From Typha latifolia (Eukaryota; Streptophyta; Magnoliopsida; Poales; Typhaceae), in NCBI GenBank assembly GCA_019914945.1, contig CM034105.1, positions 1,426,001-1,490,000 of the forward strand: a DNA stretch of 64,000 nt, read 5' to 3'. The stretch's first letter is position 1. Each line of letters starts with the position of its first letter. Made by a program: the position numbers and the translations under genes. Under the pieces are notes generated by a model. The model was not told where the DNA came from. It did no database searches and worked only from the letters and a program-made list of their open reading frames with translations. Positions 25,695 to 35,213 of the stretch are shown in pieces.

Positions 25695-28600
25695 GTGATT
25701 GGCTCTCCACCGTGGTATATGCTCGGTAGTCGGTATGTACCACCAAACTTGAAATCATCAAGAACGCGGAAAGCCTTCACGATCACATCTCTCTTTCCGA
25801 TGGCCTCTTCTTCTTCTTCTTCTTCTTCTTCTTCTTCTTCTTTCTCTCCCTCTCGTCTCTCTCCTCGTGATGCCCTAAGATCCCCTCCCAGGAATCCCGC
25901 ATCGCTAGTCCGATTGGTTCGCGGATGGTAGCAATGAGATGCTCAGATCTACCGGTGAGTTCGTCGCTCGAAATCTTTAGCTCTTCTCCGTTCGGTTTAT
26001 TTACCCAGTTGATAGGGTCTTGATCCGTATTGTTCTTTTCAAGCATTTTGTTTAAGCTCTCGAGCTCGACTTAGTCTCTTTCTTAGATCGAAAGAGTTCG
26101 ATCCTGCCTTGGATCTTTGGTTTGTTTGGCTGGAGTAAGTTAGCCAGCATTGGATCAATCTAGAAGTTCTTCAATATTAGAATATTTGTATCCTTTTCTC
26201 TGGCAATTAATTTAAGCTCTGTCTTGGTATTTATCGCCTGCATCGTCCCGATCTGAATGAGGAGTCGGTTTTGTAATATGATTATACATTTATACTAGAA
26301 GAAGCGTCCTGAATAAATTGGCTGGCTGGGGCCAATTCAAGGATTATAACATAACCACTCTTACCTTGATCGTATATTCTTAAAATGTGCATTATTGAAT
26401 CCAGCAATTTGAAAGAAGAAGGGTTCATTTTTTCAAAAAATAAAAAAGAAAGAAAGAAGAAGGGTTCAGGAAGAAAGAGTGGGGATCGAATGATAGTATA
26501 GTTTGACTCAGACATTAGTGGTAATGTGGTTCTGGCAGTTTGAGGCTACAATATATTAAATTTATATCTAAAATTTGTGTTTATAAAAAAAACAAAGATC
26601 TAAATTTTGCCATGTTTCGTGGTCTTAAGTTCATATCTGTAGCAACTGGGGAGATGAATACAAGAGCACCAGTGCCCATCGTTTCAGGATGTGGACAAGA
26701 AGAACTTGATTATATTCATTTTAGAGCGATAACTGTCACTGCTTTGTCTTAATTGCACTGCGATACCCTTTTCTTTATCCTAGATAATCACATTTGGCAT
26801 TTCTATCATTAAGTTCAATTGTCACATCATTTCAAACTTGATCGCTGAAGACAATTACTATAACTGTACAGGTTTAAACTATCAAATCGGTACCTGGATC
26901 TGATAAAGGCCCAATTAAAACCGGTGCCAGTAGTGCAGATTTTAGGTCCTTGTATGCCAAAAAAAAAAAAAACTGGTCCACAAACTTGATGGTTCCTATA
27001 TACTTCACCTACCGCAACATGGACATGGAGAGTAACAGTGGTGGGTCTGGACAAAAATTAGGACTCAAATTACTGGATAGGTGATATCCAGTCCTAGCTC
27101 ACCTTATTATCACCAAGAAGCTGCAAGTTGATGGCTTCATAGAAACAGCATAACGATGCACGCAATCTGATCATATTTCGACCTTTAGGACATTGAAAAG
27201 CATCACCCCAATTAAGCTTTGATGCATCTTATTATGTGGATAGTCACAGCACCGGTTATTTTTCATTGTTTCAAGATTTCTCAAAGCCTAAAGTTGTTGT
27301 TTTTGAAACAGAAATTATTTTCGTTAGGATAAGATAGAAATCTATGAATATTGCAGTCCAATTCTGAGTTTCATGCATAAGAACTGAAGAAAAGAAAAAG
27401 AAAAAGAAGAAGAGATAATAGGATACTAGTTATAGCTTGTTGTCTAGCTAATTTGATTTCATGCCAGATCACCGATTAGGGAAATTAATCACTATTCTCT
27501 GTTCTTTTCTAGCTCAGAGAATCTTATGCTGGCAGAAATGATGAGGAAAAGATGTTTTGGACAAGTTGATAAACTTGCCAGCGCTCGGGTTAATCGACAA
27601 TTTGTGATCTGTTTCCTCAGTAGAGGGCCACATGCATTGAATTGAAGTGATTTTGTCCTAATTGTTGGGCAATCTGTACTGTTACCTCAGACTGCTGATC
27701 TGATTTTGTGGTCCACTGTAACTTTGTCTACTAGTCTAATGCCCAATGGCCTCTAAATATTTTTGGTATTGGCAAGAAGAACTGCAGTCTCTTTTGCATA
27801 AGGTAGTTGAGCAACGTTTCTTTGACAAGAACAAGTTTTATAATATATGCTTTTCTTGGTCATTTCATAGTGCCATGCATCCTCTTACTATAATAATTAG
27901 TATCTCTTTTTTTTTTTCTTGGTTTCTTTTTATTTTACCTTTTCTCACCGTTGGTATTACCTTCTCACAGATTTATTTTGTTATATCCTAAGTTCAATTA
28001 TTCTAGTACTAGGGCTCACTTTGTTGGTCTAAGCAAGTCCTTAGCATTCCTGATCATCGCTTTGACCTTAATGATGCTTCCAAAAATATCAGAGAAGTTG
28101 CAAAATAAAGTTGTTGCGATACCCTTATCTTTCCTTTGTTGGAACTTTAAACTTGAAAGTAGCAGCCTTTTAGCTTGCTCACTAACTCTTATTGGCCTTT
28201 TGTTTTCTTCCATAGCATTACAAATTCAACAGAACTAGTTGACTGAATTTTTCATAAAACGAGTTGAGGGGTCCTTGATTATCACCAGAAGTTCAATTTG
28301 ATTTCTAGATTATTGGAGACTGATGATTCCTCTCTTTTTTTTACTTTCCGAACGAAAGCTGTTGATCCAGATCTTAATTTTACTTGCCAAATACCTCTGG
28401 CATGCTACCTTAAAACGCAAATAATCCCTTATTTTCATCAAACACCACTGTAGTCAATTTACTTGCAGATGTTCTATTATGTGGGAAACTTCTGATGAAG
28501 GCCGATATTGTTTGTGTTTGTGGACTTCCTTTTTCAAATTTTCAGTTTTCTTCTTGAACTTCATTGCTCTGAACAAACCTTATCTTTTTCTTTTCCTGTT

Positions 28601-29300
28601 CCTTTTCCGTTACTTTTGCAAGTAGGGGATTGAAGTGCATGTACCAGACGTGTATGGTTTATCACCATTAGCGGAGTGCAAATAGCATTTTGAGGTACAC
28701 TGGACTGTAAACGTATGTAATGTCTCATTCAAAGAGAAATGCGGCATTTAATAGGCCATTGGACCATCAGAGAGTTGGCTCGAGTGAAGGCCGTGCTTCA
28801 TTTTTCTTTTTCTGCATTCCACTATACAAATAGAACCAAGAATCTGGCAATGTATAAGTGTTCTTCTACAGGTACTCTGTCTAGGTATTCTATTCAATGA
28901 CTAAAGGACCAACACTGGGGTATCCTGGCTGACCTCTTGGCAAACTAATTTCAGGTATTTTTATTAGCAAGTGGAGTTGGCATCATACTTGTCTCTTATG
29001 CTTTCTATCAGTACAGTGTGGTGACATGCAGTTTGTTGCCTTTTGATTTGTCTAGATTTCTGGGCTTTGGGGATGACTCGTTCGCTTGATTCTAAATACT
29101 TCATCCTGGAGTTTGTAAAACAATTCCACATGCATGAAATGCTGTGTCAGCTTAAATGATATGTGTTTTCTGTATTCCACTCCTGTTTTGCCTTCTAATT
29201 TACCAAATTTGTAGCTAATAAAGATCTACTTGCACTGTGAACATTGCAGGTTCAATTAGTCAGATTTTGTTTCATAAACTACACTAGCTAATTCTTTTAT
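25695..29300 (+). ncRNA. Candidate spliced transcript, possibly non-coding (weak)
   Basis: No recognisable protein. A CT/TTC-rich leader (25801 onward) encodes a 43-residue frame starting at 25801, beginning MASSSS with a poly-Ser run and ending in a stop at 25929-25931. A good donor (CCG|GTGAGT) follows at about 25951. Downstream are several plausible acceptors after T-rich tracts (for example near 26685, 27970, 28955 and 29250), but none opens a coding frame above about 95 codons. The composition (GC-richer start, then T-rich DNA with splice-like signals) resembles a first exon followed by introns. It would run convergently towards MAX2. It could equally be random sequence; exon structure is not claimed. 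Confidence 0.22.
25805..25841. repeat. TTC/CTT trinucleotide microsatellite
   Basis: About 12 TCT/TTC units, reading as poly-Ser in the short frame on the + strand. Confidence 0.9.
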
Positions 29301-29551
29301 TTTCTTCTTAGAACGAGGTTTTGGCTCCTCATGCATCTTCCAGTGCTTGTCTGGCTAACATACAGCAAGTTAAGACTGTAGCAATTCAAAAATAATGCGA
29401 AAGATATGTTGTGAAACTTTTATTACTCAAAAAGAGGAACAAGTATTGCCAATTCTCACCGAGGAACTCTAAGATTGTTCCTGTACCAGAAATCACACAC
29501 GACTCACTTCATTCTCTGGAACTTATTGAATTTTACGCATCCCTTATTAGG

Positions 29552-31714
29552 TCAGTCAGGAACTACTCTGTTGTTCAGTGCATCCTCGAAGCGGCTGCAA
29601 GAATCCACTCTCATCTCCGTGCTCATGTCGTTCTCCGGCGCAGGGTAGTAGTCTTCCCTCAGCTGCACATCCCTCAGATTCTGCATCATAAGAAAGAACC
29701 TCATGAAGTGCTCATGTGTGGTTCCATGGATGAAGAGCTTTCTCAGGCTAAGGCACTCCTGAATCAACCCGGTCGCTGGCAGCGAGAGGCTCCTCTGGTT
29801 CACCTCCTTGTCCTGCGGCGGCCAGTAGTCGAGCTCATAAAGATTCAGATCCCCGATCCCGTGAAGATAGAACCTCTCCCACAAGCTCAAATCCATCTGA
29901 CCCATGGGCGCCGTCAATGCATATCCGATAGCCTCACCGCAGTCCAGCTTCATCTTCGCCAGCCGCTGGTACTGCGCAAGAAAGCTCAATCCAAACACTC
30001 GCTGCGTAGGCTTTGGGCAGGTCCGGCAGTCCCCTTCCACCTTGATACTTATCTCCTCCAGCACGGGGCAACTCTCAAGTGCATCTAAAAGTGGCGTGAG
30101 CACTTCCCCGGCCGGAAACCAAAGTGACAAGTACCGGAGCCGCTCCCAATTCCGGGACCAGAGGCTATTAACACCATTGCCGTAATGAGCAGGACCAGCT
30201 TCTTCGGAGTACCTACATTTCTTTCTCGCTGATTCATGCGAACAATCCACACCATCCTCAAATTCATCGACGTCCGAGCCATCTGCAGCATTCTCCGGGT
30301 CTTCCGCCGGCTGCTCCTCGAGCCCGGGCTTGACCCAGACACAGTCGAAGTGGAGGCGCTCGAGGCGATCCCGGACCGGATCCAGCGCACGCAGGGATCG
30401 AGTGGAGTCAAGAAGCTCGCAGCCGGAGATCCTCACCTCCTTGAGTGTGGATCGCAGCGTGCTGGCTAATCTCTTGATCCCTGTCTCGGTTACTCTATTG
30501 CAGCCGTGGATCTCAAACTTGGAGATTCTACGGCATCCACGAGCAATGGCCGCAAGGCCGGCGTCGGTCAGATCAGAGGAATTTTTAATGCAAAGCGACT
30601 CCAGCCCTCCACAGACGGCAACGCCGTCGAGATGAAGCCAGGCGGCCTTACAAATGCTTTGGAAATGCCCCAGCTTCAGGGACTTGATTCTGGGGCATCT
30701 GTGGCTGAGAGACTCAAACGCCGGCCCTGCATCCTGGACATTATGGCAGAGATCAAGCGCGACGTCCTCAAGCCCGCGAAGCGCGGCGAAGAGGTTTTGT
30801 AGGCCGGCGGCGGTGATCCCGGCGTCCTCTTGCGTTTGCTCGCCGCCCCCAGCTGCGGGCGCGGGGGAGAGGGTGGATGGATCCACGAGGTGGAGAAGCG
30901 TAAGCCGAGGGCAATTGGTGGCGAGGTCGAGCAGCGCATCATCGCCGACAAAATTTATATACCTGGGGTTAAAGATGCAAGGAGCAATAAGATGGCGGAG
31001 GTTTGTGCAGGATTCAGAGATCACCGCGAGCTCAGAGCGGCCGAATCCTTCGGAGGCGGAGGCAAGGAGGAGATTTAGCCGCGTGAGCGATGCCGCAGCG
31101 GTCGGATACGCTTGGAGCGCTGGAGGGATGTCCTCGGTCCAGCAGTAGAAATCTGAGAGGTCGAGCGAGTCGATCGCGGAGCAATTGGCGAGGAGAGGAG
31201 CGAGGTCGGAACCGGGCGAGTGGTGCGGCCGCTGGTGCCATCGCACGAGCTTGGCCTCGAGCAGCCGCGGCCACTGCGGCGCCAAGGCGTATATAGTGGA
31301 GGGTTCGCGGGCGTAGACGACGAGCGAGGCAACGCTGGGGAAGGCCTGCCCCAACCGCTGCGCGATGAGCTGCTGGTTGGAGAGGTGGTAAGGTTGCAAA
31401 TTTTGTTCTTCTTGTTGGAAGTAATTGGGAGGAGGGGGAGGGAGGAACGGATGGCCCCACGGGGAGAGGAGGGAGAGGTCGAGGCAGGAGACAGCGGAGA
31501 AGCATGTGGGGAGGAGGAAGGGGTTGCGCACGTTGCCGCGGAGGGAGAGGGAGGTGCGCGTGGAGCGCTCTAACGTGCGCCACCGGCTGCACACGAGTGA
31601 GACGGCGTTCCGGGTGCGCACGTCCTCGATTAGAGAGATCACCTGGGTAAGTATGGGTTCGGGCAGGTCGTGCAGCTGCGTCCCTCCTCCTCCTCCTCCT
31701 CCTCGCACGGCCAT
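29552..31714 (-). CDS. MAX2: F-box/LRR protein MAX2/D3, strigolactone and karrikin signalling
   Basis: 720-residue single-exon F-box protein, the substrate receptor of the SCF E3 ligase that joins D14 or KAI2 hydrolases and targets D53/SMXL repressors for degradation. The F-box is at about 14-58 (LHDLPEPILTQVISLIED, then SLVCSRWRTLERSTR). The rest is an LRR solenoid; recognised blocks are LDLSLLSPWGHPFL, LVRWHQRP, DLSDFYCWTED, GVAVCGGLESLCIKNSSDLT, SIKVEGDCRTCPKP, MDLSLWERFYLHGI, ELDYWPPQDKEVNQRSL, FIHGTTHEHFM and DYYPAPENDMSTEMRV. An acidic loop lies at about 475-510. The C-terminal helix ends in Asp, as in D3 and MAX2. Length and sequence are closer to rice D3 (as remembered) than to dicots, supporting a monocot. 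The N-terminus has a seven-Gly run. Identity is very secure. Confidence 0.97.
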   Translation of the reverse strand: MAVRGGGGGGGTQLHDLPEPILTQVISLIEDVRTRNAVSLVCSRWRTLERSTRTSLSLRGNVRNPFLLPTCFSAVSCLDLSLLSPWGHPFLPPPPPNYFQQEEQNLQPYHLSNQQLIAQRLGQAFPSVASLVVYAREPSTIYALAPQWPRLLEAKLVRWHQRPHHSPGSDLAPLLANCSAIDSLDLSDFYCWTEDIPPALQAYPTAAASLTRLNLLLASASEGFGRSELAVISESCTNLRHLIAPCIFNPRYINFVGDDALLDLATNCPRLTLLHLVDPSTLSPAPAAGGGEQTQEDAGITAAGLQNLFAALRGLEDVALDLCHNVQDAGPAFESLSHRCPRIKSLKLGHFQSICKAAWLHLDGVAVCGGLESLCIKNSSDLTDAGLAAIARGCRRISKFEIHGCNRVTETGIKRLASTLRSTLKEVRISGCELLDSTRSLRALDPVRDRLERLHFDCVWVKPGLEEQPAEDPENAADGSDVDEFEDGVDCSHESARKKCRYSEEAGPAHYGNGVNSLWSRNWERLRYLSLWFPAGEVLTPLLDALESCPVLEEISIKVEGDCRTCPKPTQRVFGLSFLAQYQRLAKMKLDCGEAIGYALTAPMGQMDLSLWERFYLHGIGDLNLYELDYWPPQDKEVNQRSLSLPATGLIQECLSLRKLFIHGTTHEHFMRFFLMMQNLRDVQLREDYYPAPENDMSTEMRVDSCSRFEDALNNRVVPD
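31681..31704. repeat. TCC/GGA trinucleotide repeat in the MAX2 N-terminus
   Basis: Eight TCC-type units on the + strand. On the minus strand they encode the poly-Gly run just after MAVR in MAX2. Confidence 0.9.
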
Positions 31715-33240
31715 GCGAACTCAGGAGAAGAAACGGGGTCGAGGATAGGGGGATTGGGGAAGAAGGGGACGGATGGGTTTGTCAGGCATGTGATGGTGCT
31801 TCACTTTTTCTACTGACGAATCTGGGCTTTCGTCGGCCCTTAACTTACAATAAAGATAGAATGTTGGGCCTATTCATTATTCATTCATTAACCATTTTGT
31901 ACTCTTCTCGGTACAGTGAAAGACGACTTGTCCGCATCTCGTGTTTAGAAATTGGAAATTACTACTCTCCTCCAAGTGAGACATGGCTACGTGTCCAACC
32001 TGGTCTAGCAGTAAATAAAGCGTTGGTTATCCGGGGCTTATCCTATGCACATGGATTGGTCCTTACGCAAGTTCGTTCCCACACGAATCTTGGCAGAATC
32101 GTGTGAATCCCAAGGTACTAAAGCCCTTCAACGATCTCTTATATGGCTATAACTGTGTGCTCGTCTATTTCGAAATCTCATGTAGCTGAGATTGTGTATT
32201 CCACCTGACTGTGAAAGTATTATCTTTGACAGATATTGCTTTTGACAACTTGACCCGGACATCCCAACTGCATTCGTACGCCTTTCTTTATCTCTTCGAT
32301 TCTGAAATATCTCGCTGTTAAATTTTATGTGATCTTATCAGGATGGGTGTGCTTTTTAGAGAGATAAAAAGTGAAGAAGCAGTTAGGACCCGACCCGATC
32401 GTCAGGAAATATCTGCTGCTTTCCATCCCAATGCCAACGTTCAATTCTGTAAGTAGACTACGTATGTGATACATGTCAAGTGATTTATTTCATTATTAAA
32501 GAAATAATTTTATCTTTAGCAGTAGTAGTAAATATTAATCATGTGGGCTAGTAATTTTGTACTCAAATGGTTAAAATGTTCGTGTTGTATAAATATTTTC
32601 AGATACGAATATCAGCGATATTATTTATTTGAAATATCATTAAGACCCCCCACATCTTAAAAAAGAAGAGGTATTACTCAGATATATTGCGATTGCTGTT
32701 TCTTTTATGTATTGACGGATATATGAAGCTATGTATCTCATGTTTGGAAAGAGAACTGACTAATTATTCATTTTCTTATTGTGTTGTATATGAAAATGCT
32801 TAGATACGAGTATGTATATAAACTCTAGTCAATATTTTTAAATTCTTGCTCAAGTAAATATGTGAAATAAAAATTAATATATAAAGTAAAGATGAACATC
32901 AAAACTTTTTACGTTGAAAAATTTAAACAGAAAAAAAATTACGGATCCATACTCAAATCAGACCAATTGTTAATTAACTATTGCAGTTAACAAAACTAAC
33001 TTACAAAACAATATGTCGAGATTGATCTTTCGTCTTGGTGACTCTTAAGACGAAACCCTTGATGTGTAGAAGATGAGACGAACATTGGCCGGTGAGCAAA
33101 TATTATTTCTTCAAAAACTCTACTTACCTAGGGTTATGACATCTCAACTCTTATATACCTTATAAAAATAAGACCAAATCTAAGTCAAATAAGGTCTCAC
33201 GTAACTCTAGAATTTGCAAGTTATATGGGATCGTTCGAAC

Positions 33241-33470
33241 ATAGCCCGCGTGCATTCGAACACAGTAACTTGATGTCTCGAGCACTTTCGAGCGGGCAAA
33301 TATGTCTCTCTGTATATACAAATATGCTGCGAATTTTTGAGGGTGTGTTCGAATAGTCAAATGTCTCTTTGTATGTACGAACACACTGCAAACTTTTTAG
33401 GATGCATTCGATCTACCAGAATAATATCTCTGTATGTGTGAACACCTGCAATGTGCGTTCGAACGTGATG
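33241..33470. repeat. Degenerate tandem repeat, about 60-base unit
   Basis: Three diverged copies start near 33301 (TATGTCTCTCTGTATATACA), 33361 (ATGTCTCTTTGTATGTACGA) and 33423 (AATATCTCTGTATGTGTGAA). Each is followed by a CTGC/CTGCAA core and then a G-rich stretch ending TTCGA. A partial copy with TGCATTCGAACACAG lies just upstream. Confidence 0.7.
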
Positions 33471-33741
33471 TGAATACGGTGACTTATCAGATCTAAATAT
33501 TAAAAAAATTCAATCTAATATGCTCATATATAAATATAAAGACACTTAGAATAGTTTATACATATTTGGTAACACTAAAAACCTAACAGTATAGTATTAT
33601 AGTATCTTCTCTGCTTTTTATGCTTATTTTTTTGAAGGTATTATGTTACTTTTTTATTGATAATATTTTAGTGTGAGCAATTAATCTGTATTTTTGTGTA
33701 AACTCATGGAAGTAATCAACCCTCTCTTGTCCAGTAAAATA

Positions 33742-33887
33742 GATGTATAAGTGGCGCCATTCAGTTGAAGGGACATTAATGACACCAGAAATGACCGTCT
33801 TTGGATTGGAACGGGATGTATAAGTGGCGCCACTCAGTTGGAGGGACATTAATGACAGCATAAATGTCTGTCTTTGGATTGGAACGG
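33742..33887. repeat. 73-base tandem duplication
   Basis: 33742-33814 and 33815-33887 are two adjacent copies, both beginning GATGTATAAGTGGCGCCA and ending TTTGGATTGGAACGG, with roughly ten substitutions between them. The end resembles the GGAACGGAGG terminal motif of some plant MITEs. Confidence 0.9.
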
Positions 33888-34377
33888 AGGGCCCCCTTTT
33901 GAAGCAGCAAACATTTTATCACCATAAGGTAAGTTGTTTCCTATATGCTAAGTCTCTCAAATATCCTAGAATTCTTGTTGATGACTTTATGATATTAGAG
34001 AAGGTTTACATACGAAATACTGATATCAGAGGTGTATTTCGTAAATAAGCCTTTTAAAGGGTATACAATCTGATAAATCTTTCTATAATACGATAGAGGT
34101 ACTTCTCAATAGTATCTCGGTGGTGCTTCGTCATCACTGGATCTAGGACCCTCACCACGAGGACTGATAGCTATTGTACGATGATTATATAGTCGTTGTA
34201 TTTCAGAGTAGAAAAAGGTTGATAGCGAATGTATAGATTTCAACAATTTCCTTTGTTCACACTCTCATTGTTGAGAAGTTTTTTTACCAAACTAGCCCTC
34301 TCAAAACTCTTTTTTACTCGTTGAGTCTACTTCAAAACTTAAATGCAAGAATAGATATATTTTATTGTCACAAAATT

Positions 34378-34606
34378 GTTGATCGGAATAATGACTTTTA
34401 AATATAAGTCATTTTTAGGTACTAATTTTTAAGGAAGAAATTTTTAGATAAGTTATTTTTCCATTTAGTGATTTTTATATAATAAATTATTGAACCGAAA
34501 ATTAACTTATATGAAAAAAAATTGTAAGACCTAAAATTTTTTTTAGCAATTTTAAAATTTTTCTAGAAATCGTTGATCCGAAAATTGACTTATATTTAAA
34601 AGTTGT
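34378..34606. repeat. Imperfect foldback (inverted repeat)
   Basis: GACTTTTAAATATAAGTCA in the left arm (about 34392-34410) is mirrored by TTGACTTATATTTAAAAGTT in the right arm (about 34577-34596). Each arm also carries a nearby GTTGATC(G/C)GAA motif, which is in direct rather than inverted orientation. AT-rich interior, no coding capacity. Confidence 0.5.
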
Positions 34607-35158
34607 CATTCTAGATGCAGAAAAATAATTAGCCATAAATTTAAAATAGCCAAGAACTTCACTGTTCGGTAGGAAGCATGCAGTGATTTGTTGGGTAGGA
34701 AGATTTGCGGTCAGTTTTTGAATTCAGGTTGTAGTCCATCGCTGTAAATAGGTGGGTCGATAAAACTAAAATGAAACTTGATTACAGTATAAAGAGCAAA
34801 CGGCACAAAACTTTTTGGGTAGAAAACTATTATCAACTTCTCTAATTAACTTATCCTCATCCTTACAAGAACAAGAAAGAAAAGAACGTAATGCGTTAAT
34901 AATAATAACAATAAGAATAGTAATCCTCCCAACAACTTCTTACATTAATATTTCGGATGTTCAAACTTCGAAATTTGTCGCATCGTTAGCTTCCAAGATT
35001 CTGTGGATGCTGCGGTGATAATTTCGCTGTGGAGGACACAAAGACGACTCCCAACCATACTGTCTGCCATGTGACCTTTCTCTTTTATGGCTCGGACCAC
35101 GTACATTGTGGTGTGATGGTGTCCTGGGTCATGATTCAGGACCACGTAGCCAAGGATG

Positions 35159-35211
<53 letters not shown>

Positions 35212-35213
35212 TA
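35159..35213. repeat. Poly-A tract fused to an AT microsatellite
   Basis: About 31 A residues run directly into 12 AT units. This could be a retroposon tail or slippage-expanded simple sequence; no element body is recognisable upstream. Confidence 0.9.

Noticed and set aside
27500..27640. Possible C/D-box snoRNA (AATGATGA near 27537)
   Set aside because: No paired terminal stem or convincing D box at the right distance could be found by eye.
29411..31748. Several long open frames (up to 225 codons) on the + strand opposite MAX2
   Set aside because: They are GC-rich antisense shadows of the MAX2 frame, with no recognisable domains and no splice structure.
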